Origin: an uncultured Candidatus Melainabacteria bacterium
GTDB taxonomy: Bacteria > Cyanobacteriota > Vampirovibrionia > Gastranaerophilales > Gastranaerophilaceae
Assembly (NCBI GenBank): GCA_949741915.1
Contig: CATJOM010000033.1
Location: forward strand, 1 to 37,791
Length of the DNA stretch: 37,791 bases
Reading direction: 5' to 3'
Shown: piece by piece, positions 8,259-16,609 of the stretch
Numbering within the stretch: the stretch's first letter is position 1
Layout: each line of letters starts with the position of its first letter
Notes under the pieces: generated by a model
Database searches by the model: none
What the model was told of the DNA's origin: nothing
What the model saw: the letters and a program-made list of their open reading frames with translations, nothing else
Translations under genes and position numbers: made by a program

Positions 8259-9761
8259 ATGGTACAAATTAGAAGCAATAAATCTTCAGGCTCAGCCCCA
8301 AGATCCAGTTCATCGAGCTCGGCTTCAAAAAGCGCATCACAAACAAAATTAAGCAGCACTGGCAGCAGCACAAAAACACAAGGCTGCGGGCTTTTTTCAA
8401 GCAGTGAAACAAAGGCGGCAAACAATAACAAAACAAATCTTAGCAACCTAGAATTAATATCATCCAATAAAAACCTGTATGAGGATATGGGTTTAAGTCT
8501 TGGAAAAACTTCATCTGCAAACACAAAAAGCGGGAACACAGGAGGTGCGCTTTCAAATACAAAGGATGGAAAAATCGGCAAAACTTCACAGGCAGATGAG
8601 GTTGGTGACTGCTGGCTTTTAACTGCTGTAAATTCATTGAGCTACTCTGAAAAAGGAAGACAAATCATCAAAGATTCCCTTAAATATAATGAAGATAAAA
8701 ATAGCACAGTGGTTAACTTTAAAGGAATTGGGCAAAAAATAGAAGTTACTGATGAAGAATTAAAAAAAGCTGTGCAGCAAAAAACTGTTTCAAGTGGAGA
8801 TGCTGATATGGCAATCTTAGAGCTTGCTGCAGACAAAGTAAGAGACAAAATTTTAAATGGCGACCTCACTCTTGCTGAAAACAATTTTATATTTACAGAC
8901 TCAAAATTTTATAATGGCAAAACAAATTCTACAAGCCTTGAAGCTGGATATTCTCTTGAAATGATGTATTATTTAACAGGCAAAACAGGGGAATATGCAA
9001 GCAGCACAAAGGATAAAAATAAACTCTTGGATAATCTTCAAAAAAATGGTTCAAAAGATTATGCAATGACTGCATCTGGCGCAGAAGAACAAACAATAAA
9101 AGATGCAAAAGGAAAAAGTGTGAAAATAGAGGCAGAGCACTCATACAGCATAAAAAATGCAGATGAAAACACCGTCACCATAGCAAATCCCTGGAACTCA
9201 GGCGAAGAAATAACGCTTTCAAGGAAAACTTTTTTAAATCTTTTTCCCGACACATATGCCTGCAATTTGTCTGATACAAACAAGGTAGAAGATTATGTTA
9301 TAGACACCAATATAAAAATAAAAGAATATGACACAGGGGTGAAAGGAAAAATTATAAAAGCCAAAGATGGCACAAAGCTTGAAAAATACGAATTTAACAG
9401 CAGCAATGAAAAAGCTGCATTTACAGAATATGGCAAAATGGATAACGGCAATGACTGGAAGCTGAAATATGTGTACAATACGGATAATGGCAACCTACAC
9501 AAAACACGCGAGCGCTTTATTGATGAAAACGGCGATGTTATAAAAATAATACGTGTGCTTGATGAAAATGGCAGAATATCAAAAGTTTTAGAATATAAAA
9601 ATGGCGTTAAAGTTAATGCTTTTATAGGGCAGCGTGATGAATCAGGACAGTTAATGGGTGTAGTTGCAAAAGGCTATGATGGCAATGGCAAAAGAATATC
9701 CAGACAAAAAGAAGAAGCTGATAGAACATATCTTCAAATTTTTGATGGCATAGTTGAATAA
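8259..9761 (+). CDS. Calpain-like (C2 family) cysteine protease with Ser-rich head
   Basis: This is a predicted papain-fold cysteine protease of the calpain family. The catalytic triad is legible: Cys118 in VGDCWLLTAVNSL, His294 in EHSYSI and Asn310 in ANPWNSG, with the spacing expected for calpain cores PC1 and PC2. Residues 1-60 are a disordered Ser/Lys/Thr-rich head with no signal peptide or membrane span. Residues about 350-500 hold short repeats of the style F-I-D-E-N-G-D-V and V-L-D-E-N-G-R-I, resembling YD/MORN-like beta repeats. No calcium-binding EF-hands or C2 domain are seen. Bacterial calpains are scattered and mostly uncharacterised; an intracellular processing enzyme or a secreted effector are both open. 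The ATG at 8259 follows AAAAAGGA. The gene stands alone and has its own probable leader hairpin. Confidence 0.85.
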   Translation: MVQIRSNKSSGSAPRSSSSSSASKSASQTKLSSTGSSTKTQGCGLFSSSETKAANNNKTNLSNLELISSNKNLYEDMGLSLGKTSSANTKSGNTGGALSNTKDGKIGKTSQADEVGDCWLLTAVNSLSYSEKGRQIIKDSLKYNEDKNSTVVNFKGIGQKIEVTDEELKKAVQQKTVSSGDADMAILELAADKVRDKILNGDLTLAENNFIFTDSKFYNGKTNSTSLEAGYSLEMMYYLTGKTGEYASSTKDKNKLLDNLQKNGSKDYAMTASGAEEQTIKDAKGKSVKIEAEHSYSIKNADENTVTIANPWNSGEEITLSRKTFLNLFPDTYACNLSDTNKVEDYVIDTNIKIKEYDTGVKGKIIKAKDGTKLEKYEFNSSNEKAAFTEYGKMDNGNDWKLKYVYNTDNGNLHKTRERFIDENGDVIKIIRVLDENGRISKVLEYKNGVKVNAFIGQRDESGQLMGVVAKGYDGNGKRISRQKEEADRTYLQIFDGIVE

Positions 9762-9817
9762 AATAAAGCTGTATAACTTTTTATAAAACCTTAAAATTAC
9801 TATTTTAGCAATGGTAA

Positions 9818-9833
9818 ATTTTGAATTCAAAAT
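9818..9833. repeat. 16-base perfect palindrome
   Basis: ATTTTGAATTCAAAAT is self-complementary over 16 bases in the 227-base gap between the calpain-like and HDOD genes. A second palindrome, GCAAGGCCTTGC, lies at 9947-9958. Neither is followed by a T-tract. They may be weak transcription-end structures or regulator sites; chance is possible in this AT-rich context. Confidence 0.35.
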
Positions 9834-9988
9834 CGAATTTAGTTTTAGGTTTGGCCGAAAAAATTTAACAGTGAGCATTTTTCTACCCAGGGATGCGAAT
9901 GCAAAAATAATTAATAGCCAAATTTTGAGCTATGTATAAAAGCACAGCAAGGCCTTGCAGTATTATTTAGTATGTCAGAAGGCCTAAA

Positions 9989-10807
9989 CTAAAAATCAGA
10001 AAGCTGCTTTAGAAAAATATCTGCGCGGGCCATAATTTTTTCCCTTGCAGGGGCAGTATCACTCAATGAAACTTGCAGATAGTCAAGCACACTAGAATCA
10101 ACAGCCATAGTCTCAGGCTTTATTGACACAATCCTGTCTGCAATATAGACAATTCCTGCAGCAAAAGGGATTTTGGCTGTTTTTGGATTATGATGATACC
10201 TAATAGTGTCGACCAAAATAGACGGCAGCTCCCATTTTTCACAAAGCCTTGCACCAAGCTCTGTATGGGTAATGCCGTAATTTTCTTCCTCAATTTTTAA
10301 AAGTTCCTCAAAATCGCCTTTACAATTGTTATAAAAATTTACATAAGAATCAGAATGTTTTGATTTCAGAATAATCATCCCGATGTCTTTTAAAAAGCCC
10401 AAAATAAAAGCATCATCAGGGTTTATAGTTTTATATTCGTTTGCAATATATTCGCATGCTGTGGCAGATGCTATTGAGTGATTAAAAAAATCATCAGGGC
10501 CATCATTATCATATAATTTTTGCAACACGAGTGCTATTATTATATTTTTAACCTTCATGGCACCCAAAGACAACAAGGCCTTGTTGATAGAGGCAAGCTG
10601 CCTTTGAGAAGACCCAAAATAAGGAGAATTAACCAGACGGAAAGTCTTGCTTGCAAGGATGGTATCTTGCATCAATAGCCTTGAAAGAGCCCTGGTGTCT
10701 GCCTGGGGAGAACGTATAGCATCAAGTGCCTTAGCCATAGGCTCTGATAATGGTGGCATAAAATGCTCATAATCTTTTGCAATTTCATTATATTTATTAT
10801 CAGCCAT
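9989..10807 (-). CDS. HDOD domain signalling protein
   Basis: This is a stand-alone HDOD (HD-related output) domain of 272 residues. Typical features are the opening PPLSEPMAKALDAIRSP, LSRLLMQDTILASKTFRLVNSPYFG, the INKALLSLGAMKVKNIIIAL helix and a later GFLKDIGMIIL...HTELGARLCEKWELP...IRYHH segment. HDOD proteins lack the metal phosphodiesterase chemistry of true HD-GYP domains and usually act as regulatory or scaffold modules. There is no fused GGDEF, EAL or response-regulator domain. It is the last gene of the operon that begins with the WecG/TagA-like gene, 7 bases after ftsX, which suggests a link to envelope or division control; that link is inferred from position only. Confidence 0.88.
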   Translation of the reverse strand: MADNKYNEIAKDYEHFMPPLSEPMAKALDAIRSPQADTRALSRLLMQDTILASKTFRLVNSPYFGSSQRQLASINKALLSLGAMKVKNIIIALVLQKLYDNDGPDDFFNHSIASATACEYIANEYKTINPDDAFILGFLKDIGMIILKSKHSDSYVNFYNNCKGDFEELLKIEEENYGITHTELGARLCEKWELPSILVDTIRYHHNPKTAKIPFAAGIVYIADRIVSIKPETMAVDSSVLDYLQVSLSDTAPAREKIMARADIFLKQLSDF

Positions 10808-10814
10808 AGTTAAT

Positions 10815-11732
10815 TTAAACCTGCAAATGCTTCTTGATACTCATTAAGCTGCCGCCTGCAGCAAATATTACACCAATTAATATAACTGACAGAACTACAA
10901 GCCCCTGTGCAAAAGAGAATACAGGTATAGAAAAATGCTCATGCATCATCTGTAAATATTTTTGGGCGACATTTATGGGAATCACAGCAAGCAAAGCACC
11001 TAAAAATCCATATATAGCACCCTGCAGAACAAGAGGGCACTTAATGTACCAGTTGCTTACGCCCATAAGACGCATGATTTCAATTTCCTCTTTTCTGGAT
11101 TGAATTACAAGCTGAATAGTGTTATTAATAACAGTAATAGTGAGGAGTGAAGTTATAATCATTACAACCAGGGTGACAGTATGGCTTGCTTTATTGAGCA
11201 GTTCAACTTTCTGAACCCAATCTTTTGCAAGACCAGTATCTTGAATATCTGGTAATTTTTTAACATCAGCCATAACCGAATCAATATTTTTTAGAGTGTC
11301 AACTTTAACTCGAATAGTATCAGGAAGAGGATTTTCAACATCAGGCATATCAATTTCGCGCTTCAAATCCTTCCAGGATTTCTCTTTAGAAATATATGTT
11401 ACATTCTTAACATGGCTAAACTTTTTTATCTGATTCATTGTCGAATTAACATCGGCCTGTGGCTCAAGATAAACACTTATTTGAAGGGAGCTCCCCAGCT
11501 CATCTACAAAACTTGATAATGAAAGAGTTGTCCTGAATATTGCACCAAAAATGGTAAGAATTGCAGCCATTGTTGTAATAATTGCAATGTTAATTAAAAA
11601 ACCGCTTTGGCCAATACCCTTAAAGGTTTCCATAAGAATTCTATAGGCGATTCTGATTTCAGTAAGCCAATCTTTTGGAATATGCGATTTTACCTTTTGT
11701 TTCAGTCTATTTCTTGTCGAGCCGTTAGTCAT
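10815..11732 (-). CDS. ftsX: Cell division ABC-type membrane protein FtsX
   Basis: FtsX is the membrane half of FtsEX, which couples ATP hydrolysis in the cytoplasm to activation of peptidoglycan amidases or hydrolases at the septum. The 305-residue product has a cytosolic N-terminus, a first membrane helix at about 38-60, an extracytoplasmic domain of about 110 residues (containing LSSFVDELGSSLQISVYL and the VKNVTYISKEKSW strand), then three C-terminal helices (about 190-215, 235-258, 275-300). Its start overlaps the end of ftsE by 8 bases, indicating translational coupling and fixed stoichiometry. The length and topology are standard. Confidence 0.93.
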   Translation of the reverse strand: MTNGSTRNRLKQKVKSHIPKDWLTEIRIAYRILMETFKGIGQSGFLINIAIITTMAAILTIFGAIFRTTLSLSSFVDELGSSLQISVYLEPQADVNSTMNQIKKFSHVKNVTYISKEKSWKDLKREIDMPDVENPLPDTIRVKVDTLKNIDSVMADVKKLPDIQDTGLAKDWVQKVELLNKASHTVTLVVMIITSLLTITVINNTIQLVIQSRKEEIEIMRLMGVSNWYIKCPLVLQGAIYGFLGALLAVIPINVAQKYLQMMHEHFSIPVFSFAQGLVVLSVILIGVIFAAGGSLMSIKKHLQV

Positions 11733-12399
11733 AAGTACCTGCCTGCACGTCTTTTATTATTTGTCCCTGTTCAAGGGTTATAACACGTTTTCTAAAGTGG
11801 TTAACTATAGCATGATCATGGGTTGAAACCAAGATAGTAATGCCTCTCTGGTTAACTTGCTCCAATATCTGCATGACTTCCATTGAGTTTTTCGGGTCTA
11901 GATTTCCAGTGGGCTCATCTGCTATTAAAAGCGGAGGACCGTTTACAATGGCACGAGCAATGGAAACCCTTTGCTGTTCACCACCTGAAAGCTCAGTTGG
12001 CTTCGACCTTGCCTTGTCTTCAAGACCTACAACTTTTAGTGCACCAAAAACCCTTGCCTCAATTTCTTTTGATGAAATACCCATTGTTCTTATAACATAT
12101 GCAATATTATCATACACCGTGTGGCTTTGTAAAAGTTTATAGTCCTGAAATACAATTCCCATGCAGCGTCTTAGGTTTGGAATTTTATTGGGATGAAGGT
12201 TTGCAATATTTATGCCACCAACCAGAACTTGTCCCCTCGTAGGCCTTTCTTCCATATATAGCATCTTCATAAGGGTGGATTTACCTGCACCTGAAGAGCC
12301 CACAAGAAATACAAATTCACCCGGACTAATATGAAGATTCACATTATAGAGAGCAAATTTATTTTTATATTGTTTAATTATATCTTTTAATACTATCAT
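11725..12399 (-). CDS. ftsE: Cell division ATP-binding protein FtsE
   Basis: FtsE is the cytoplasmic ATPase partner of FtsX. It is a compact 224-residue ABC ATPase with Walker A GSSGAGKST, Q-loop VFQDYKLL, signature LSGGEQQR, Walker B LLIADEPTGNLDP and the H-loop STHD. The family-typical reading MLYMEERPTRGQVLVGG follows Walker A. The start ATG overlaps the stop of the upstream transketolase C-terminal gene by one base (TAATG arrangement), placing it firmly in the same operon. The identity rests on the immediate downstream ftsX as much as on the sequence. Confidence 0.96.
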   Translation of the reverse strand: MIVLKDIIKQYKNKFALYNVNLHISPGEFVFLVGSSGAGKSTLMKMLYMEERPTRGQVLVGGINIANLHPNKIPNLRRCMGIVFQDYKLLQSHTVYDNIAYVIRTMGISSKEIEARVFGALKVVGLEDKARSKPTELSGGEQQRVSIARAIVNGPPLLIADEPTGNLDPKNSMEVMQILEQVNQRGITILVSTHDHAIVNHFRKRVITLEQGQIIKDVQAGTYD

Positions 12400-13367
12400 T
12401 ATTGTTCCAAAAATTTCTTAATTCTTTTGTATAATTTTTCTTTTGTTAGACCATAATGCTCCATCAGCATCCTTTGTTCGCCACTTTGTCCAAATTCATC
12501 ATTAGTACCAATTCTAAGGACAGGAGCGGGATAATTTTCACAGAGTGTTTCACAAACCAGAGAGCCAACACCGCCAATAATACTGTGGTTTTCAATGGTC
12601 ACAACCTTGTTTGTTTTCTTAGCACTATGAATTAAATCAGGAGCTGCAAGAAAAGGTTTTACAACCGGGATATGCAACAATTCAGCCCTTATGCCATCGT
12701 TTTGAAGCATTTCTGCTACACCAATAGCCTCAATAAGAGTTTCGCCATTTGTTACAATTGTTACGTCAACTCCTTCTAAAATTTTAACAGCCTTAGTTGG
12801 AGTGATTTTATAGGCATTTTCATCAAAAATTGTTTTAAGATTGGTTCTAGGTACACGAATGTAAACAGGCCCATCCACAGTAAGGGCAAAATTTACCGCT
12901 TCCTTTACTTCATTATAATCAGAAGGCACAACAACCGTCATGTCGGGAAGCGAGCGCATAAATGAAACATCCTCAAGGGCCTGATGAGATGCACCGTCCT
13001 CACCCACAGTTATTCCGCCATGGGTTGCAACAATTTTTACATTTAATTTTTGGTAACAGATTGAATTTCTAATCTGATCAAGACATCTTGCTGTTGCAAA
13101 CATAGCAAATGTACTAACAAATGGCGTTTTACCTGCTATTGCAAGACCTGCAGCAGTTGTCATCAAATCCTGTTCAGCTATTCCGACGTTAAAAAATCTG
13201 TCAGGAAATTCTTTATGAAACATGCAGGTTTGAGTAGAACAACTTAAATCAGCATCCAGAACAACAATATTGGCATCTTTTTTTCCAAGTTCCACAAGAG
13301 CTTCACCATAAGCAGCGCGTGGAGATTTTATTTCATCAATGTTTTTTAATATTGAAGTATTAAGCAT
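12399..13367 (-). CDS. Transketolase, C-terminal (pyrimidine-binding) subunit
   Basis: This is the second half of a split transketolase, covering the pyrimidine-binding domain and the C-terminal domain (322 aa). The cofactor-activating glutamate lies in NVGIAEQDLMTTAAGLA. The characteristic THGGITVGEDGASHQALED segment and the C-terminal VTIENHSIIGGVGSLV region are present. With the preceding gene it should form a heterotetramer that transfers two-carbon units in the non-oxidative pentose phosphate pathway, feeding ribose-5-P and erythrose-4-P. It overlaps the N-terminal gene by 8 bases, so the two halves are co-translated. Related 1-deoxyxylulose-5-P synthase is a single longer chain, which argues against DXS. 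Confidence 0.92.
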   Translation of the reverse strand: MLNTSILKNIDEIKSPRAAYGEALVELGKKDANIVVLDADLSCSTQTCMFHKEFPDRFFNVGIAEQDLMTTAAGLAIAGKTPFVSTFAMFATARCLDQIRNSICYQKLNVKIVATHGGITVGEDGASHQALEDVSFMRSLPDMTVVVPSDYNEVKEAVNFALTVDGPVYIRVPRTNLKTIFDENAYKITPTKAVKILEGVDVTIVTNGETLIEAIGVAEMLQNDGIRAELLHIPVVKPFLAAPDLIHSAKKTNKVVTIENHSIIGGVGSLVCETLCENYPAPVLRIGTNDEFGQSGEQRMLMEHYGLTKEKLYKRIKKFLEQ

Positions 13368-14196
13368 TTAATTCCTCCATTGCAGCCTTTGCCTCGTTTT
13401 CTTTTGGCACTTTACCATGCCAGCCTGCGTTATTTTCCATAAATGAAACGCCTTTGCCTTTTATGGTATTTGCAATTATTGCATAGAGTTTATTTGATGT
13501 CTTTGCAGCCATTAATGTTTCTGTGAGCTCTTCAATTGAGTGTCCATCAACAGTTTTTACAATAAAACCAAAGGCTTCAAGTTTTTTATCAAGCGGTTCC
13601 AGACATTTTACATCATCACAGGCGCCATCAATTTGAAGCTTGTTTCTATCAATTATAATGATAAGATTATCAAGTTTTTTATGAGAAGCATTCATAAGAG
13701 CCTCCCAAACACTGCCCTCCTGCATTTCACCATCACCAAGGAGGGTAAAAACCTTAGCCGGATTCTTATCGAGTTTAAGGCCTAATGCAAGGCCAACCGA
13801 CATGGAAAGCCCTTGCCCTAAGGAACCAGTGGAAGCCTCAATGCCTTCCAATCCATATCTTACAGATGGATGCCCTTGAAGCCTTGTGCCGAGTTTTCTA
13901 AAGGTAGACAACTCTTCAGGATTAAAGAAACCGCATCTTGCCAAAACACTGTAAAGAGCAGCACTTGCATGGCCTTTTGATAATATAAACCTATCTCTTT
14001 TATTGAAATCTGGAGATTTTTTCCATTCAGATGGCGTATTTAATATTTTTTTGTACAAAACAGATAGAATTTCAACACAAGATAAAGAACCACCTGGGTG
14101 ACCTGATTTAGCAGTACAAATCATATTCAGAACGTCAATTCTTACCTGTTTTACAAAATCTTTAAGAGAATAACTATCAGCTATTTTTTCTGTCAT
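13360..14196 (-). CDS. Transketolase, N-terminal (ThDP pyrophosphate-binding) subunit
   Basis: This is the first half of a split transketolase (278 aa from ATG 14196). The thiamine-diphosphate/metal motif runs from GDGEMQEGSVWEALMNAS to DRNKLQIDG. Upstream signatures SGHPGGSLS, KGHAAS-like KGHASAALY and RLQGHPS are intact. A GTG three codons earlier lies inside the AGAGTGAG ribosome site, so the ATG is preferred. The gene follows the WecG/TagA-like gene at once and overlaps the C-terminal subunit by 8 bases. Split transketolases are common in many bacteria and archaea; their insertion into an envelope and division operon is less usual. Confidence 0.92.
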   Translation of the reverse strand: MTEKIADSYSLKDFVKQVRIDVLNMICTAKSGHPGGSLSCVEILSVLYKKILNTPSEWKKSPDFNKRDRFILSKGHASAALYSVLARCGFFNPEELSTFRKLGTRLQGHPSVRYGLEGIEASTGSLGQGLSMSVGLALGLKLDKNPAKVFTLLGDGEMQEGSVWEALMNASHKKLDNLIIIIDRNKLQIDGACDDVKCLEPLDKKLEAFGFIVKTVDGHSIEELTETLMAAKTSNKLYAIIANTIKGKGVSFMENNAGWHGKVPKENEAKAAMEELNA

Positions 14197-14201
14197 TTGT
14201 C

Positions 14202-14969
14202 TCACTCTTTATTATTCTTTAATGCTTCCATTATACTGTGAAAAAGGAATAATGGCAAAGTTGGAAATATCCGCTTAAATCTTTCAGGTTGTTTTATAGT
14301 CCTATACAACCACTCAAGCCCCAGCTTTCTATATATTTCAGGTGCTTCATCAACGCAGCCTGCCATCACATCAAACGTTCCGCCAAGACCAATTGAGGCC
14401 ACGCCTTGCAGTGTACTTTTCAATTTTGCATTAAAAAACTCCTGCTTCGGGGCGCCAAGTGCTGTTAATACAAGATTTGCACTAGAGTTTTTAATTTCTT
14501 CAATTATTTGTCGTTCATCACTAAAGTAGCCGTCATGACTGTAAACTATATTAAGTGCGGGATATTTTTCTTTTAAGATATCAGTTAATTTTTTGTTAAC
14601 TTCCGGTTTTGCACCAATAAGAGCAAGCTTATAACCATATTTATTCGCAAGCTCTATCAAGCTTCCAGCAAAATCAACCCCTCTTATCTGCTCCTGTTTT
14701 ATTCCTTTGAGCGCAAGCGCAAGTTTAATTCCAAAGCTGTCCGGAATCACAAGTTCCGCATATTTTAGAACGCCTGCAAAATCAGGATTTTTCTTTGCAG
14801 TCTCAATCATTTCAGGATTAATTGTCACAATTTGGATATTTTCACCATTATCAAGCGAAGTTTTGACAAAACCCAAAGCATCATTATATTTTAAGAGGTT
14901 TATTTTAAAACCTTGAATACCAGCAATTTCCATCATAGATATTATAATATCACAAAACTTATTAAACAT
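14202..14969 (-). CDS. WecG/TagA/CpsF family (GT26) glycosyltransferase
   Basis: This is a GT26-family enzyme, which in known members adds an N-acetylmannosamine or ManNAcA unit to a lipid-linked GlcNAc during teichoic-acid linkage, enterobacterial common antigen or capsule assembly. Family landmarks are TINPEMIETAKKNP, IPDSFGIKLALAL, RGVDFAGSL, ALIGAKPEV, TALGAPKQEFF and GLGGTFDVMAG, ending in LEWLYRTIKQPERFKR. It is 255 residues from ATG 14969. Internal Met12/Met13 (near 14936) are possible true starts because TATAAT precedes them directly. It opens the minus-strand operon that continues with transketolase, ftsEX and the HDOD gene. The exact sugar is unknown. Confidence 0.88.
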   Translation of the reverse strand: MFNKFCDIIISMMEIAGIQGFKINLLKYNDALGFVKTSLDNGENIQIVTINPEMIETAKKNPDFAGVLKYAELVIPDSFGIKLALALKGIKQEQIRGVDFAGSLIELANKYGYKLALIGAKPEVNKKLTDILKEKYPALNIVYSHDGYFSDERQIIEEIKNSSANLVLTALGAPKQEFFNAKLKSTLQGVASIGLGGTFDVMAGCVDEAPEIYRKLGLEWLYRTIKQPERFKRIFPTLPLFLFHSIMEALKNNKE

Positions 14970-15055
14970 TGACTTTGATTGATTATTTTATACAATTAGA
15001 GAAAGAAAAATCACGGAAAAGTCTGATTATTAAATAAATTCAAGGCAAAATTATT

Positions 15056-16063
15056 ATGGAAAAAGAAAAAAGAAATATAGGCGTAATTGGTTGCGGCATC
15101 TGGGGAAGAAATATTGTAAGAAATTTTTACAATCTTAACGCATTAAATACAGTTTGCGATATTGATAAAGACAATATCGAAATGATTCAAAAAAATTACC
15201 CAAGTGTAAATGTGACGAATAATTTTGAAGATTTACTTAACAATAAAGATATTGAGGCAATATGCGTTGTAACACCAAGCCATACGCACTTTGGAATTGT
15301 TAAGAAGGTTTTAGAATCAGGAAAACATGTTTATGTCGAAAAACCTATTTCAACTGTAGCAAATGAGGCTTACGAATTAAAAAAAATTGCAGATTCCAAA
15401 AATTTAATTTTGATGGTAGGGCATCTTTTGTTGTACCATCCTGCTGTAAACAGGCTTCAGATGCTTATAGCAGAAGGGATTCTAGGCAAGATAAAATATG
15501 TTCAAAGCGACAGGCTGAACATTAATTATTTCAAGAATGACAGAAGCGTAATGTGGGATTTGGCGCCACATGATGTTTCAATGATTGCACATGTTTTAGG
15601 GAAAGATCCTGTTAAGGTTTTAAGTGCAACTGGCTGCTGCAGTGAGGATGCCAATATTTATGATATTACACACTTAACAATCGAATTTGAGGATGAAATC
15701 ATAGCTCATGTTTCAGACAGCTGGATTCATCCACAAAAGAGGGTGAGTTTGCTTGTACATGGTGAAAAAGCTACTGCAATTTTAGATGATACCTTAATGG
15801 AAAATAAACTTCAGGTTTTTGATAACAAGACACCAGCGCAAAAAAGTATAGAAATTTTCGACTATCTTGAAATAGAGCCCTTAAAGCTTGAGTGCCAGCA
15901 TTTTATAAACTCTGTCAAAACAGGCAAGGCGCCAAGATCTGATGGAGAGAATGGGTATATCATTACTAAAGTGCTTGAAGATGCAGAGGAAATACTTTTG
16001 GATTCCTCAAGAAGAAAAAATCTTGACAAGTTTGATTTTGCACTTTCAAGATCGAAGAAATAG
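15056..16063 (+). CDS. Gfo/Idh/MocA family NAD(P)-dependent sugar dehydrogenase
   Basis: This is a two-domain oxidoreductase. The N-terminal Rossmann fold has GVIGCGIWGRNIVRNF, VVTPSHTHFG and the cofactor-site EKPIST. The C-terminal domain holds DLAPHDVSMI with the conserved catalytic-region histidine. The closest family style is WlbA/WbpB-like UDP-GlcNAc(A) 3-dehydrogenase, which makes 3-keto precursors for diamino sugar acids in surface polysaccharides; that subgroup assignment is tentative. No aminotransferase or acetyltransferase partner is adjacent, so the pathway is not shown. It lies divergent from the WecG/TagA-like operon, consistent with envelope sugar metabolism. There is no strong ribosome site before ATG 15056. 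A terminator follows at 16104. Confidence 0.85.
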   Translation: MEKEKRNIGVIGCGIWGRNIVRNFYNLNALNTVCDIDKDNIEMIQKNYPSVNVTNNFEDLLNNKDIEAICVVTPSHTHFGIVKKVLESGKHVYVEKPISTVANEAYELKKIADSKNLILMVGHLLLYHPAVNRLQMLIAEGILGKIKYVQSDRLNINYFKNDRSVMWDLAPHDVSMIAHVLGKDPVKVLSATGCCSEDANIYDITHLTIEFEDEIIAHVSDSWIHPQKRVSLLVHGEKATAILDDTLMENKLQVFDNKTPAQKSIEIFDYLEIEPLKLECQHFINSVKTGKAPRSDGENGYIITKVLEDAEEILLDSSRRKNLDKFDFALSRSKK

Positions 16064-16103
16064 GCATTTAAAAACTGCTTAATTAACAATTTAAAATTTT
16101 AAA

Positions 16104-16129
16104 AATCCGCCTTTTAGGTGTATTTTTTT
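16104..16129 (+). terminator. Intrinsic terminator after the Gfo/Idh gene
   Basis: AATCCGCCT (16104-16112) and AGGTGTATT (16116-16124) form a nine-position stem with one G-U pair and one mismatch around a TTT loop, followed by a T-run to 16129. It is 40 bases after the stop codon. Confidence 0.7.
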
Positions 16130-16473
16130 ATACAAAAAAAATACAGAAATTGCAAAACTTAGCAAATATCTTTCGAAAAAAACTTTTAAGATTTTGATTT
16201 TACAGGGTGCGTGCAACGCATCTAAAATTACCATTGCTGGCCATTAATACTTTGATTACCGAACTTGAATGCATAAATTCCAGAGCATTTTTTAAACATG
16301 CTATTTCTTACTCCAGATTTTTCTCAGCAGAGTAAATAACAATTATGCCAAAGTGGAAAAATTTAGGCTAACAATGTTAATTAGGGTTACAGGGTTAATT
16401 AATTAGTTTAGCTGCCAAATTTTTATTATAAAAGTTAGCAGCATGGCATCATAAGCTAGAATAATTAGATAGC

Positions 16474-16511
16474 GTAAAGGCGTCCCGGGTGGAGGAACGC
16501 CTTTACTTTTT
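16474..16511 (+). terminator. Hairpin followed by T5 (plus strand)
   Basis: GTAAAGGCGT (16474-16483) pairs exactly with ACGCCTTTAC (16497-16506) around a 13-base loop, and TTTTT follows at 16507-16511. It is structurally an intrinsic terminator for plus-strand transcripts, but it lies 410 bases past the oxidoreductase stop and behind another terminator, so it may belong to an unannotated short transcript. Confidence 0.6.
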
Positions 16512-16572
16512 GCGAGGGTTATTGCAAACTTTGACGGGGTGGTGGAGGTGCCAAAGCTTGCGCCCCGCAATT

Positions 16573-16609
16573 AAAAATACCGGTTAGGCATTGGCGGTGG
16601 TAACCGGTA
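16573..16609 (-). terminator. Hairpin followed by T5 (minus strand)
   Basis: On the minus strand TACCGGTTA and TAACCGGTA (16609-16601 and 16586-16578) form a perfect 9-bp stem with a 14-base loop, and TTTTT follows at 16577-16573. It could end proC transcripts, which stop 140 bases upstream on that strand. Alternatively, if the promoter at 16622-16649 is used, it would act as a start-proximal attenuator of the candidate RNA. Confidence 0.55.

Noticed and set aside
8204-8581. 125-codon minus-strand frame opposite the start of the calpain-like gene
   Set aside because: It is the antisense of the Ser-rich head; Phe/Leu/Pro repeats mirror the sense-strand repeats.
16381-16402. GGGTTA-like repeats near 16383-16397
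   Set aside because: Only two copies; no array and no structural meaning.
16524-16567. H-type pseudoknot from stem 16524-16533/16552-16561 plus CGGGG/CCCCG
   Set aside because: One-base connecting loops cannot span a 10-bp stem, so the two pairings are more likely alternatives than a real pseudoknot.
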